From NCBI RefSeq assembly GCF_015355765.1, contig NZ_JACWNA010000003.1:62001-126000 (forward strand): a DNA stretch of 64,000 bases, given 5' to 3'. Shown here one piece after another: positions 26,323 to 35,214 of this stretch. The notes under the pieces are model-generated. The model made no database searches. It was not told the origin of the DNA and saw nothing but the letters and a program-made list of their open reading frames with translations. Positions within the stretch are counted from its first letter, which is position 1; each line of letters begins with the position of its first letter. The DNA comes from Actinomyces haliotis (GTDB lineage Bacteria; Actinomycetota; Actinomycetes; Actinomycetales; Actinomycetaceae). The position numbers and the translations under genes are program-made.

Positions 26323-28992
26323 TCAGTCCTCCTTCGCGCCGGCGAGCGCGGGGGCGGGGACGCGCACGTCGGGGCGTCCGGGGGCGGGGTAGGAGCCGTC
26401 GGTCATGCCGAGGGCGCGGGCGCGGCGCAGGTCGTGCTCGACCGCGGCGTCGCCGTCCTGGGCGGGGCGGACCTGGCCGCGCTCGGGGGCGAAGGCGAGG
26501 TCGGGGTCGGCCAGGCCGGGGGCGTTGACGTAGGCGACGAAGCGGGAGAGCTTCTCCGGGTCGGCGAGGGTGTCGGCCCACTCGTCGGAGTAGTTGGCGA
26601 CGTGCTCGTCCATCTGCTTCTCGAAGCCCTCGGCCAGGCCCAGGGAGTCGTTGACGATGACCTCGCGCAGGGCATCCATGCCGCCGGGGTACTCCTCGAC
26701 CCAGCGGGCCGTGCGCTGCAGGCGGTCGGCCTCCTGGATGTAGTACATGACGAAGCGGTCGACGTAGCGCACGAGGGTCTCGTCGTCGAGGTCGGAGGCG
26801 AGGAGCTGGGCGTGGGCCGGGGTCATGCCGCCGTTGCCGCCGACGTAGAGGTTCCAGCCGTTGTTCGTCGCGATGACGCCGATGTCCTTGCCCTGGGCCT
26901 CGGCGCACTCGCGGGCGCAGCCGGAGACGCCGACCTTGAACTTGTGGGGGCTGCGCAGGCCGCGGTAGCGCATCTCGAGGCGCACGGCCATCGAGGTGGA
27001 GTCCTGGACGCCGTAGCGGCACCAGGTGCGCCCGACGCAGGTCTTGACCGTGCGCAGGGACTTGCCGTAGCCCTGGCCGGACTCGAGGCCGACGGCGATG
27101 AGCCGCTTCCAGATCTCGGGGAGCTGGTCGAGGCGGGCTCCGAAGAGCGCGAGGCGCTGCCCGCCGGTGACGCGCAGGTACAGGCCGTACTCCTGGGCGA
27201 CCCGGCCGATCTCGATGAGCTGCTCGGGCAGGACCTCGCCGCCGGGCATGCGCGGGATGACGGAGTAGGTGCCGTTCTTCTGCAGGTTCGCCATGACGTG
27301 GTCGTTGGTGTCCTGCAGGGAGCCGGTCTCGCCGTCGAGGACGTGACCGCGGCCGAGGGTGGCGAGCACGGAGGCGATGGTCGGGCGGCAGATGGCGCAG
27401 CCGCGGCCCTTGCCGTGCTTCGCGATGATCTCGGAGAAGGTGGTGAGGCCCTCGTCGCGGATCGTCTTGTAGAGCTCCGAGCGGCTCATCTCGAAGTGCT
27501 CGCACAGGGCGGAGGAGACCTCGATGCCGGCCTTGGCGAGCTCGGTGTTGAGGATCTTCGTGACGCTGGTGACGCAGGAGCCGCAGACGGTGCCGGCCTT
27601 CGTCGTCGCCTTGATGTCGCCGACCGTGTGGGCGCCGCCGGCGATGGCCTCGCGGATGGTGCCGGCGGTGACGTTGTTGCACGAGCAGATGACGGCGTCG
27701 TCGGGGGCCTCGAGGTCCACGGCGCCGGCGCCCTCGGGGGCGATGAGGGCGGAGGGGTCGGCGCCGAGCGGGCGGCCCAGGAGGGGGCGCAGCTGGGGGT
27801 AGAGCTCGATGTCGCCGACGAAGACTCCGCCCAGGAGGGTCTTGGCGTCGTCCGACACGACGAGCTTGCGGTAGAGGTTGTGGACCGGGTCGATGAAGGT
27901 GACCTCGAGGGCGCCGGGCGCGACGGCGTTGACGTCGCCGAAGGCCGCGGCGTCCACGCCCACGCCCTTGAGCTTGGTGGAGGCGTCGGAGGGCTTGTGG
28001 ACGCGGGAGGAGCCGAGCCAGCGGGCGACGACGGTGTCCGCCATGTCGTTGCCGGGGGCGATGAGGCCGGCGCAGCGGCCCTCGTAGGACGCGCACTCGC
28101 CGATGGCCCAGACGAGCGGGTCGGAGGTGTGGCAGGTGTCGCCGACGACGACGCCGCCGCGCTCGGCGATGGCGAGGCCGGCCTCACGCGCGAGGCGGTC
28201 GCGGGGGCGGATGCCGGTGGAGAAGATGACGACGTCGATCGGCAGCTCGGAGTCGTCGGAGAGGTAGGCGCGGCCGATGGCGCCGTCGCCCGCGGGCGTG
28301 AAGCGTGTGGCGCCGACGCCGGTGCGCACCTCGATGCCCATGCCCTCGATGAGACGGCGCAGCACCTCACCGCCCCCCTGGTCGAGCTGGACGCTCATGA
28401 GCCGGTCGGCGAACTCGACGACCGTGGTCTCGGCGCCGAGGTTCCTCAGGGCCGCCGCGGCCTCGAGGCCGAGGACGCCGCCGCCGACGACCATGCCGCG
28501 GACGGGTCGGCCGAGGGCCTTACCTCGCAGCTCGACCCACTCAGCGATGGCCTCGACGTCGGCGAGGGTGCGGTAGGAGAACGAGCCCGGCAGGTCCTTG
28601 CCCTCGGCGCGCGGGGCCCAGGCCCAGGAACCGGTCGCCAGGATGAGGCGGTCGTAGTGGACCTGGCGGCCCGAGGCGAGGGTGACCTGCCGGTTCTCGC
28701 GGTCGAGGGTCTCGGCGGCGTCGCCGGTGATGAGGGTCAGACGACGGTCGTCCCAGACGGTGGGGTCCATCTCGAGGGCGACCGGGTCCCGGTGCTCGAA
28801 CCACTCGGAGAGGTGGACACGGTCGTAGGGGCGCTCGGGCTCGTCCCCGATGACGGTCATCGACCAGGTGCCCTCGGGGTCCTGCTCGATGAGCCGGGAG
28901 GCGAACCGGTGTCCCGTCATGCCTCCGCCGACGACGACGACGTGCTGCCCTGCCAGGTCCTCCCGGGTTCGGACGGGCATCGTGAGTGGCAT
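26323..28992 (-). CDS. nirB: Nitrite reductase (NADH) large subunit
   Basis: Reduces nitrite to ammonia with NADH in the cytoplasm. Domains in order: FAD/NAD-binding Rossmann region (VVVVGGGMTGHRFA, later LATGSWAWAP and VVGGGVLGLEAAAAL); BFD-like [2Fe-2S] domain (CSCNNVTAGTIREAI...VCGSC, near residue 434); ferredoxin-like half domains; siroheme-[4Fe-4S] centre with CVGRTWC (near 654) and GCAREC (near 694). The 889-residue start at 28992 (MPLTMPV) is chosen for GGAGGAACG just upstream; a Met four codons later is the alternative. No nitrate or nitrite transporter gene is adjacent. A small inverted repeat upstream may be a regulator site. Confidence 0.95.
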   Translation of the reverse strand: MPLTMPVRTREDLAGQHVVVVGGGMTGHRFASRLIEQDPEGTWSMTVIGDEPERPYDRVHLSEWFEHRDPVALEMDPTVWDDRRLTLITGDAAETLDRENRQVTLASGRQVHYDRLILATGSWAWAPRAEGKDLPGSFSYRTLADVEAIAEWVELRGKALGRPVRGMVVGGGVLGLEAAAALRNLGAETTVVEFADRLMSVQLDQGGGEVLRRLIEGMGIEVRTGVGATRFTPAGDGAIGRAYLSDDSELPIDVVIFSTGIRPRDRLAREAGLAIAERGGVVVGDTCHTSDPLVWAIGECASYEGRCAGLIAPGNDMADTVVARWLGSSRVHKPSDASTKLKGVGVDAAAFGDVNAVAPGALEVTFIDPVHNLYRKLVVSDDAKTLLGGVFVGDIELYPQLRPLLGRPLGADPSALIAPEGAGAVDLEAPDDAVICSCNNVTAGTIREAIAGGAHTVGDIKATTKAGTVCGSCVTSVTKILNTELAKAGIEVSSALCEHFEMSRSELYKTIRDEGLTTFSEIIAKHGKGRGCAICRPTIASVLATLGRGHVLDGETGSLQDTNDHVMANLQKNGTYSVIPRMPGGEVLPEQLIEIGRVAQEYGLYLRVTGGQRLALFGARLDQLPEIWKRLIAVGLESGQGYGKSLRTVKTCVGRTWCRYGVQDSTSMAVRLEMRYRGLRSPHKFKVGVSGCARECAEAQGKDIGVIATNNGWNLYVGGNGGMTPAHAQLLASDLDDETLVRYVDRFVMYYIQEADRLQRTARWVEEYPGGMDALREVIVNDSLGLAEGFEKQMDEHVANYSDEWADTLADPEKLSRFVAYVNAPGLADPDLAFAPERGQVRPAQDGDAAVEHDLRRARALGMTDGSYPAPGRPDVRVPAPALAGAKED

Positions 28993-29018
28993 CGTTCCTC
29001 CGCTGCTGCGACGTCTTG

Positions 29019-29036
29019 TCACGGTCTGGTCCGTGA
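29019..29036. promoter_or_regulatory. Candidate operator upstream of nirBD
   Basis: TCACGG and CCGTGA are a perfect 6-base inverted repeat around 6 bases, 27 bases before the nirB start. The geometry resembles sites of Crp/Fnr-type dimers, but the half-site is not a consensus one. Confidence 0.4.
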
Positions 29037-29316
29037 AAGTTCTGGTGCCCATCCTCCGGGTCCTCGACCCGAAGGCGAAGGACCATGGTCCCGGCAAGTC
29101 GAGGAGGCACCAGCGACGAGGTGCGGGCGGCCCGAGGACGGCACGAGACCGGCGCAGGACCAGCGACGAAGAGCCTCGAAGCGCACTCGTGCACCGCTGC
29201 TCCGTCGTACCTCGTGCCCGTGCCGGGCTCGCGAGGACCGGGATTCCGTCGCGGCAGCCTCACGGATATCTCGGCGTCACGCACGACCGCCCCACCGGCG
29301 GCCGCCGGAGCGACGA

Positions 29317-29352
29317 GGCGGGGCCCCGCGGCAACGCCGTGGGAGCCCCGCC
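29317..29352 (-). terminator. Hairpin after ndh
   Basis: GGCGGGGC (29317-29324) pairs with GCCCCGCC (29345-29352), and further G/C pairs extend inward with a bulge. It lies 20 bases after the ndh stop and separates ndh from nirBD. Confidence 0.6.
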
Positions 29353-29371
29353 CGTGCCGGGTCCGGTGCGC

Positions 29372-30889
29372 TCAGCCCTGCCGGGCAGCGCGACGGCGCT
29401 CGGCCAGACGGGCGTCGTTGCTCGCGGCCTTGGCGAAGGCGGCGCCCGGCTCGGCGACCGAGCCGAAGGAGGCGAGGTCGCGCCCGAAGACGACGGCGGC
29501 GAACCAGTCCATCATGATGCGGGTCTTCCGCTCGAGGGTCGGCATCGCGTACACGTGGTAGCCGCGGTGGGCGGTCCAGGCGGCGAACCCTCGCAGGTTC
29601 ACGCCCATGATCCGGGCGACGCCCTTGGAGATCCCGAGGGAGGCGACCGTCCCCATGTTCTCGTGCTCGTAGCGCGCCAGCTCGGGGGCGGCGCCGTCGG
29701 CCGCCGTGAGCACGGCTGCGAGGTTGTCGGCGAGGACCTTGGCCTGGCGCACGGCGTGCTGGGCGGTCGGCGCGCAGGTGGCGCCGGCGTCCTCGCTGGT
29801 GAGGTCCGGGACGGCGGCGTTGTCGCCGGCGGCCCAGGCGTTCTCGACGACCTGGCCGTCGCGGGCGACCTGGAGCGTCGCGAGCGTCGTCACGCGGCCG
29901 CGCCCCTCGATGGGGAGGTCGGAGTCGGCGAGGACGGGGGCGGCCTTGACGCCGGCGGTCCAGACGATGGTGTCGGCGTCGAGCTCGGCGCCGTCGGAGA
30001 GGACGACGTGCCCGTCGACGCAGCTGTTGAGGAACGTGTTGAGGCGGACGTCGATGCCGCGCTCGCGCAGCTGCTCGAGGCCGTAGCCGGAGAGCTCCTC
30101 GGTGAGCTCGGGGAGGATGCGGCGCGAGCCCTCGACGAGGACGAAGCGGACGTCCTGCTGGTCGACCGAGGGAATCCTGGCGACCTCGGCGCGTGCCATG
30201 TCCTCGAGCTCAGCGATCGCCTCGACACCGGCGAAGCCGCCGCCGACGAAGACGAAGGTGAGCAGACGACGGCGTCGCTCGACGTCCCAGGTGGAGGCGG
30301 CGTCCTCGATACGGGTGAGGACGCGGTTGCGCAGGGCGAGGGCCTCCTCGACGTTCTTGAAGCCCATCGCCTGCTCCGCCAGGCCGGGAATGGGCAGGGT
30401 GCGCGCCTCGGCGCCGAGCGCGAGGACGAGGTGGTCGTAGCTGAGCTCGTAGGCCTCGGGCGCCACGTGGGCGGACTCGGGCACGGGAGGCGTGATGGTG
30501 ACGGACCGGCCGGCGTGGTCGATGCCGGTGACGGAGCCGGTGAGGACGGTGATGCCCTCGAGGTTGCGGCGGTGCGAGGCGATGACGTGACGCGGGTCGA
30601 TGGAGCCGGCGGCGACCTCGGGCAGGAAGGGCTGGTAGGTCATGTAGGGCCGGGGATCGATGACGGCGATCTCAACCTCGTCGATGTCGAGCCGGGCGCG
30701 CAGGGCGCGAGCCGTGCAGAAGCCGACGTACCCGCCGCCGACGATGACGACGCGCGGGGGCCGGGTGCCGCCGAGCTCGGAGGGGACGGCGGGCACGTGA
30801 CGGTGGACGGGGCGCGCAGCCAGTGCGAGCGCGGCACCGACGGCGCCCAGGCCGGCGGTCGTGAGGGCGATGGCGTTCTTGCGAGTCAT
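29372..30889 (-). CDS. ndh: Type II NADH dehydrogenase (NDH-2)
   Basis: Single-subunit, non-proton-pumping NADH:quinone oxidoreductase attached to the membrane; feeds electrons to the respiratory chain. FAD-binding site VVIVGGGYVGFCTARAL near residues 47-63, NADH site FVFVGGGFAGVEAIAEL near 205-222, and AAGDNAAVP for the flavin ribityl contact. An N-terminal hydrophobic stretch (ALTTAGLGAVGAALALAA) may anchor it. Length 505 residues. ATG 30889 is exactly 6 bases from TACGAT (30896-30901), a leaderless configuration. Its neighbour nirB also consumes NADH; shared control is possible but a hairpin separates them. Confidence 0.92.
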   Translation of the reverse strand: MTRKNAIALTTAGLGAVGAALALAARPVHRHVPAVPSELGGTRPPRVVIVGGGYVGFCTARALRARLDIDEVEIAVIDPRPYMTYQPFLPEVAAGSIDPRHVIASHRRNLEGITVLTGSVTGIDHAGRSVTITPPVPESAHVAPEAYELSYDHLVLALGAEARTLPIPGLAEQAMGFKNVEEALALRNRVLTRIEDAASTWDVERRRRLLTFVFVGGGFAGVEAIAELEDMARAEVARIPSVDQQDVRFVLVEGSRRILPELTEELSGYGLEQLRERGIDVRLNTFLNSCVDGHVVLSDGAELDADTIVWTAGVKAAPVLADSDLPIEGRGRVTTLATLQVARDGQVVENAWAAGDNAAVPDLTSEDAGATCAPTAQHAVRQAKVLADNLAAVLTAADGAAPELARYEHENMGTVASLGISKGVARIMGVNLRGFAAWTAHRGYHVYAMPTLERKTRIMMDWFAAVVFGRDLASFGSVAEPGAAFAKAASNDARLAERRRAARQG

Positions 30890-31008
30890 GGCCGCATCGT
30901 ATTGGGACCTCAGTCCCAGGTCATACTGAGTCCGAGGTTGCCAGCGCGGTGCGGCTCACACGAGCCGGTGACTCCTGGCGAACAGCCGCCGTGAGGCGCT
31001 GAAGGCCG

Positions 31009-31512
31009 TCAGCCCTCGTCATGCTCGTCGGCGAGCGCCCGCTCGATGGCTCGCATGGCGACGCCGCTGGAGTAGCCCTTCCGACCGAGCATCGCAGCCG
31101 TTCGCCGCTTGCGCACCACAGGCTCGAGCCCTCGCGTCGCGGCGAGCTTCTTCCGTGCGAGGGCGAGGGCCGCGGCGTCCTCGTCCTCGGGGTCGATCTG
31201 GGCGAGGGCGGCAGCGATGGCCGCCTCCCCCAGTCCCTTGCGTCGAAGCTCGTCGGCGATGGCACGGCGAGCGGCCCCCTTCTCGGCGAAGCGCGTCCGG
31301 GCGAGGACAGCCGCGTAGGCGGCGTCGTCGACGAGGCCCGCGGCCTCGAGGCGGTCGAGGACCTCCTCGGCGACGCGCGGATCGACCTCCTTGCGGGCGA
31401 GCAGCTCGGCGAGAGCAGCTCGCGGCGCCGCGGACCGGTCGAGGCGGCGCAGGACGACGTCCCTCGCCGCCTCGACCTCGGCCTGGTGCTCGTCGGGCGT
31501 GAGCCAGGGCAT
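31009..31512 (-). CDS. recX: RecA regulator RecX
   Basis: Small helical inhibitor/modulator of RecA filaments, 167 residues, three tandem three-helix repeats. The repeats appear as RRLDRSAAPRAALAELLARKEV, AVLARTRFAEKGAARRAIADELRRKGL and KRRTAAMLGRKGYSSGVAMRAI. Its ATG overlaps the recA stop (ATGA), the usual recA-recX coupling that keeps the two in fixed ratio. Confidence 0.93.
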   Translation of the reverse strand: MPWLTPDEHQAEVEAARDVVLRRLDRSAAPRAALAELLARKEVDPRVAEEVLDRLEAAGLVDDAAYAAVLARTRFAEKGAARRAIADELRRKGLGEAAIAAALAQIDPEDEDAAALALARKKLAATRGLEPVVRKRRTAAMLGRKGYSSGVAMRAIERALADEHDEG

Positions 31513-32693
31513 CAGAAGCCGCCGGCCTCCTCGCCGAAGGCGGCGTCGATCTCCTCGTCACTGGTCTTCTTCCGGCCCTTGGCGGCCTTGACCGCACTCG
31601 TCGCAGCGTCGTCGGAGGCGGCCTTGCTCGCCTTCGCGGCGGCCTCGGCCTCCGCGGCCTCTGCCTCCTCGCGCGCCTTGCGACCGGGCTCGCCGATGCC
31701 CAGGGCGGCGAGGATCTTGTCCTCGATCTCGTCGGCGAGCTCGGGGTTGTCCTTGAGGAACTGGCGGGAGTTCTCCTTGCCCTGACCGAGCTGGTCCGTG
31801 CCGTAGGTGAACCAGGCGCCGGACTTGCGGACGATGCCGTTCTCGACGCCGAGGTCGAGCAGGCCGCCCTCACGTGAGATGCCCTGGCCGTAGAGGATGT
31901 CGAACTCGGCCTGTTTGAAGGGCGGGGCCATCTTGTTCTTCACGACCTTGGCGCGGGTGCGGTTGCCGACGGGCTGGTCCCCGTCCTTGAGGGTCTGGAT
32001 ACGGCGGACGTCGATGCGCACCGAGGCGTAGAACTTGAGGGCCTTGCCGCCGGTGGTGGTCTCCGGGCTGCCGAAGAAGACGCCGATCTTCTCGCGCAGC
32101 TGGTTGATGAAGATGGCGGTGGTGCCGGTCGCGGACAGGGCGCCGGTGATCTTGCGCAGCGCCTGGCTCATGAGGCGCGCCTGGAGGCCGACGTGGGAGT
32201 CGCCCATCTCGCCCTCGATCTCCGCCTTGGGCACGAGGGCGGCCACGGAGTCGATGACGATGATGTCGAGGCCGCCCGAGCGGATGAGCATGTCCGCGAT
32301 CTCGAGGGCCTGCTCACCGGTGTCCGGCTGGGAGACGAGAAGGTTGTCCGTGTCCACGCCGAGGGCCTTGGCGTAGACCGGGTCCAGGGCGTGCTCGGCG
32401 TCGATGAAGGCCGCGTTGCCGCCCGCCTTCTGCGCGTTGGCGACGGCGTGCAGGGCGACGGTGGTCTTACCGGAGGACTCGGGCCCGTAGACCTCCACGA
32501 CGCGGCCGCGGGGAAGTCCACCGATGCCGAGGGCGACGTCGAGCGCCGTCGAGCCGGTCGGGATGACGGCCACCGGCGGACGGGTGTCGTCCCCGAGGCG
32601 CATGACGGAGCCCTTGCCGAAGGACTTGTCGATCTGGGCGAGGGCGGTGGCCAGGGCCTTGGAGCGGTCCTGGGTCTGGCTGGCTGCGGGCAT
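31512..32693 (-). CDS. recA: Recombinase RecA
   Basis: Strand-exchange ATPase for homologous recombination and co-protease for LexA. Walker [10 protein letters not shown] at residues 70-78; the ALxxLPKAE-type catalytic region and the L1/L2 DNA loops ([38 protein letters not shown]) are intact. Length 393 residues with an Ala/Glu-rich then Lys-rich C-terminal tail (about residues 335-393), longer than E. coli. GAGG lies upstream of the ATG. Expression is probably SOS-controlled through the LexA box at 32869-32884. No intein is present. Confidence 0.98.
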   Translation of the reverse strand: MPAASQTQDRSKALATALAQIDKSFGKGSVMRLGDDTRPPVAVIPTGSTALDVALGIGGLPRGRVVEVYGPESSGKTTVALHAVANAQKAGGNAAFIDAEHALDPVYAKALGVDTDNLLVSQPDTGEQALEIADMLIRSGGLDIIVIDSVAALVPKAEIEGEMGDSHVGLQARLMSQALRKITGALSATGTTAIFINQLREKIGVFFGSPETTTGGKALKFYASVRIDVRRIQTLKDGDQPVGNRTRAKVVKNKMAPPFKQAEFDILYGQGISREGGLLDLGVENGIVRKSGAWFTYGTDQLGQGKENSRQFLKDNPELADEIEDKILAALGIGEPGRKAREEAEAAEAEAAAKASKAASDDAATSAVKAAKGRKKTSDEEIDAAFGEEAGGF

Positions 32694-32868
32694 GTGTCTA
32701 CCTCGGTGCTCGGGCGGCTCTCGGCCGCGACGGATGGGCTGGTCCTGTCGGCGAGGTCCCCTCTCCGGGGCTCGCGGACGACGCTATGCCGGACCACCGA
32801 CACGAACTCGAGTCCCTTGCACCGCTGTGGAGAAGGGGCGCAGGAGCGTCGTCCGTGGAGCACTGTAT

Positions 32869-32884
32869 CCGAACACCTGTTCGA
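32869..32884. promoter_or_regulatory. LexA SOS box upstream of recA
   Basis: CCGAAC-ACCT-GTTCGA differs from the actinobacterial consensus TCGAAC-N4-GTTCGA by one base. It is immediately upstream of a TACAGT -10 box (minus strand, 32862-32867) and about 175 bases before the recA start, so the recA leader is long. Confidence 0.85.
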
Positions 32885-32928
32885 CGCCCAAGCGGGGCTC
32901 GGCGTGTCCCCGACGACCGCCGCGCGGC

Positions 32929-33153
32929 TCAGCGGCGACGGCGGGTGTCGTCCCGGAAGACCCAGCGGTCCCCGTCCGAGCGGTCGGTCTCGTCGCACAG
33001 GGCGGCCCAGACCTCGCGGGGCGCGACGCCGGCGTCGAGCGCCTCGACGCTCGTCATCCCGACGCCCGGCAGGACGAGGTCCTGCGCGAGGGAGCGGCCG
33101 TAACCGGAGCCGAAGACGGTGTCGACGGCGCTCCAGAACTCCGAGTGCTTCAT
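32929..33153 (-). CDS. DUF3046 protein
   Basis: A 74-residue protein of a small actinobacterial family found next to recA in many genomes. The visible pattern is MKHSEFWSAVDTVFGSGYG at the start, then DLVLPGVGMTSVEALDAGVAPREVWAALC and an Arg-rich end. Function unknown. ATG 33153 is chosen over a start 7 codons upstream because the family begins with this MKxSEFW motif. It is 45 bases from the SOS box on the clgR side. Confidence 0.88.
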   Translation of the reverse strand: MKHSEFWSAVDTVFGSGYGRSLAQDLVLPGVGMTSVEALDAGVAPREVWAALCDETDRSDGDRWVFRDDTRRRR

Positions 33154-33257
33154 GACGCCGCTCCTCCTGCTCACGCTCGCGCGGCCGGGCTCCCGACCGC
33201 TCGGGCGCGGACGGCGCCCTCAGGGCGAGCGTGCCTCGATGCGCGAGGGAGAGCAAA

Positions 33258-33289
33258 GGCCCCGGCCCGCGCGAGGCGGTGCCGGGGCC
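33258..33289 (-). terminator. Hairpin after clgR
   Basis: GGCCCCGGC (33258-33266) and GCCGGGGCC (33281-33289) are a perfect 9-base inverted repeat with a 14-base loop, 22 bases after the clgR stop. Confidence 0.55.
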
Positions 33290-33311
33290 GAAGCCTGGTG
33301 ACTGGCGAGGG

Positions 33312-33635
33312 TCAGCGCTGCGGCATTCGCTGCTGACGGACCAGCTCGTCCGGGACGGTGTCCGGGACGGCGACGCCCTCGGTGAGGGCGATGCGGTCGG
33401 AGACCTCGCGCAGGACGGCCGACAGCGGGGCGTCGAGGGCCTGGCAGATCGAGGCGAGGAGCTCGGAGGAGGCCTCCTTCTGACCCCGCTCGACCTCGGA
33501 GAGGTAGCCGAGGGAGACGCGGGCCTGCGAGGAGACCTCGCGCAGGGTCCGGCCCTGGTGCTGACGGACGGAACGGAGCACCTCGCCGATCTCGCGGCGG
33601 AGGAGGACGTTCTCGGGCTTGGTCGTGGTGTCCAC
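33312..33635 (-). CDS. clgR: ClgR-type helix-turn-helix activator
   Basis: XRE-family DNA-binding protein of about 107 residues. ClgR in corynebacteria, mycobacteria and streptomycetes activates clp protease and other stress genes and is itself degraded by Clp. The helix-turn-helix is [34 protein letters not shown], the highly conserved part. I choose GTG 33635 because the conserved region starts just after it ([18 protein letters not shown]); the frame is open back to 33794, so an N-terminal extension is possible. Position between cinA and recA matches other actinobacteria. Confidence 0.88.
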   Translation of the reverse strand: MDTTTKPENVLLRREIGEVLRSVRQHQGRTLREVSSQARVSLGYLSEVERGQKEASSELLASICQALDAPLSAVLREVSDRIALTEGVAVPDTVPDELVRQQRMPQR

Positions 33636-33941
33636 GGTCGCACGGTACCCCGCCGCGGATGCCTGGCGCATCGGGGTCCGGTTCGCCGGACGTGCGGGGC
33701 GGGTGGTGCGGGGGTGAGTCGCGTTGTTCATCGTTCGCCACAACCATTCACTACGAGGATTCATTCCCGTGATCGATCGTCGCCGTCCGATCACGTGACG
33801 TGATCCTTACCCGGCATCCTGAGAGAAACCTTGAAGCCACCTTATCAGCGGCGCTGAGTCCGTCGCTCGTGGCCGGATCGTGAGGTGGGCGCCGCGACGT
33901 CCTCCGGTTCGGACGGTCGAGCCTCGGGACGCGGAGCCGGG
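33636..33941. other. Region upstream of clgR
   Basis: No gene is visible if clgR starts at 33635. It is locally less GC-rich than its surroundings between about 33720 and 33850. It holds the palindrome at 33789-33805 and a GTTCGCC word at 33732-33738. Promoters of clgR (minus) should lie here. Confidence 0.5.
33769..33805. promoter_or_regulatory. GTGATC/GATCAC cluster with perfect palindrome
   Basis: GATCACGT-G-ACGTGATC (33789-33805) is a perfect 8-base inverted repeat with a 1-base centre; a further GTGATC is at 33769-33774. The three half-sites suggest a dimeric regulator bound upstream of clgR. I cannot name it. Confidence 0.5.
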
Positions 33942-34478
33942 TCAGCGCGCCGGGGCGGCGTCGAGGACCGCGACGGCGAGCGCGACGACCGCCGTCGTCG
34001 TGGCCTCCCGGACCGCCTGTCGGTCACCCTCGAGGTGCAGCTCGCGCTCGACGGTGCCCCACGGCGAGGAGACGGCGACGTGGACGGTCCCCGCGGGTTG
34101 TCCGTCCGCGGTACCCGGCCCGGCCACCCCGGTGGTCGCGAGCCCGAGGTCGGCCCCGAGCAGCTGGGCGACGCCCTGGGCCATCTCGCGCGCGACCTCG
34201 CCGTCGACGGGCCCGGTGCGGGCGAGGCGAGCCGCGTCGACGCCGAGGACCTGGGCCTTGACACGGGTCGCGTAGGCGACGACTCCCCCGACCACGACGG
34301 CCGAGGCGCCGGGCACGCTCACGAGCGTGGAGCAGACCTCTCCCCCGGTGAGCGACTCGGCGACAGCCAGGGTGAGGCGGCGCTCCTCGGCGGCGGACAG
34401 CAGGAAGCGGGCGGCGTCGACCTGCGTCGAGGCGGCAGGAGCCTCCTGGGGCTCGGACTGCGGGACCTGCTCGCTCAT
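33942..34478 (-). CDS. cinA: CinA C-terminal domain protein (nicotinamide-nucleotide amidase type)
   Basis: Stand-alone CinA/PncC domain, 178 residues, likely deamidating nicotinamide mononucleotide in NAD salvage. Motifs visible: TLAVAESLTGGEVCSTLVSVPGAS, VVVGGVVAYATRVKAQVLGV and LATTGVAGPGTADGQPAGTVHVAV, in the family order. The 30-residue N-terminus is low-complexity. It follows pgsA by 9 bases, so the two are co-transcribed; the pgsA-cinA-clgR-recA order is typical of actinobacteria. Confidence 0.93.
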   Translation of the reverse strand: MSEQVPQSEPQEAPAASTQVDAARFLLSAAEERRLTLAVAESLTGGEVCSTLVSVPGASAVVVGGVVAYATRVKAQVLGVDAARLARTGPVDGEVAREMAQGVAQLLGADLGLATTGVAGPGTADGQPAGTVHVAVSSPWGTVERELHLEGDRQAVREATTTAVVALAVAVLDAAPAR

Positions 34479-34487
34479 GGTGGCTCC

Positions 34488-35126
34488 TCAGCGGTTCTCG
34501 CGCGTGATGCGCCGCGCCTGCAGGCAGTAGTCGACGCCGGTGACGACCGTGACGACGAGGGCGGCGCCGATGACGGCCGAACCGAGCCAGGTCAGCGCGG
34601 TACCGACGGCACCGGGCAGGAACATCGTCCACGGGATGAGCATGAGGGTGAGGCCGGCGATCTGGAGCACGGTCTTGAGCTTGCCGCCGCGCGAGGCGGC
34701 CATGACCGCGCGCCGCAGCATGACGAGGCGCAGGAGCGTGATGCCGAGCTCGCGCACGAGGATGACGACCGTGACCCACCACCACAGCCGTCCGGCGACC
34801 GACAGCAGGATGAAGGCCGACAGCGTGAGCGCCTTGTCCGCGATCGGGTCGGCGATCTTGCCGAAGCTCGTGATGAGGTTCCGCGAGCGGGCGAGCTGGC
34901 CGTCGAGCCGGTCCGTGACTGCGGCGACGATGAAGACGATCGCGGCGGCCAGACGCGCCGGGTCGCCGTCGCGCAGCATGAGCCAGATGAAGACCGGTAC
35001 GAGGACCAGTCGCAGGACCGTGAGGGCGTTCGCGATGTTGAGCAGCGGCGCCGAGGGCTCGGGGGCCCCGGGGGCGCTCCCGCCGTCGGGGGCCGGGTCG
35101 GGGCGGGAGTCGGGCGCTGCGTTCAT
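34488..35126 (-). CDS. pgsA: CDP-diacylglycerol-glycerol-3-phosphate 3-phosphatidyltransferase
   Basis: Membrane enzyme of phosphatidylglycerol synthesis. The CDP-alcohol phosphotransferase motif is complete: TDRLDGQLARSRNLITSFG followed by KIADPIADK (D-x2-DG-x2-AR-x8-G-x3-D-x3-D). About 212 residues with a Pro-rich cytoplasmic start and roughly six hydrophobic segments. ATG 35126 has a TAGGCT box 7 bases upstream (35134-35139), so a leaderless start; the open frame continues much further upstream but is Arg-rich and runs into the capA gene. Confidence 0.93.
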   Translation of the reverse strand: MNAAPDSRPDPAPDGGSAPGAPEPSAPLLNIANALTVLRLVLVPVFIWLMLRDGDPARLAAAIVFIVAAVTDRLDGQLARSRNLITSFGKIADPIADKALTLSAFILLSVAGRLWWWVTVVILVRELGITLLRLVMLRRAVMAASRGGKLKTVLQIAGLTLMLIPWTMFLPGAVGTALTWLGSAVIGAALVVTVVTGVDYCLQARRITRENR

Positions 35127-35214
35127 CCCAGCAAGCCTAACGGTGCCGTCACGGTGACGCGCGCGAGCGGCGCCTCGGACTCCACGGAACCGCCTCCGCG
35201 CTAGATTGCCCATC

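Larger units (their letters stand above)
28993..29371 (-). other. Long leader region between ndh and nirB
   Basis: No gene is visible. It holds, from the ndh side, a hairpin at 29317-29352 and two copies of a CCAGCGACGA word about 50 bases apart (near 29111 and 29160); close to nirB it holds TCACGG-N6-CCGTGA at 29019-29036. The nirB promoter must lie here, but I cannot place its boxes. Confidence 0.5.

Noticed and set aside
28541-29284. An open frame on the minus strand upstream of and overlapping nirB
   Set aside because: Its first part is arginine-rich with no features and the rest is nirB in another frame.
25882-29517. A 1,200-codon open frame on the plus strand over nirBD
   Set aside because: It is antisense to well-supported nirD and nirB, and its Ala/Gly/Val/Asp-rich composition is the mirror of GC-rich codon usage.
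33676-33692. A ClgR self-binding site (GTTCGC with a G/C half-site) upstream of clgR
   Set aside because: Only one half matches the motif I know and the spacing is wrong; not enough to call.
33636-33794. Extended N-terminus of clgR (start at 33794, 33731 or nearby)
   Set aside because: The extra residues are low-complexity and not like the family, whose conserved part begins right after GTG 33635; kept as a possibility, not as the call.
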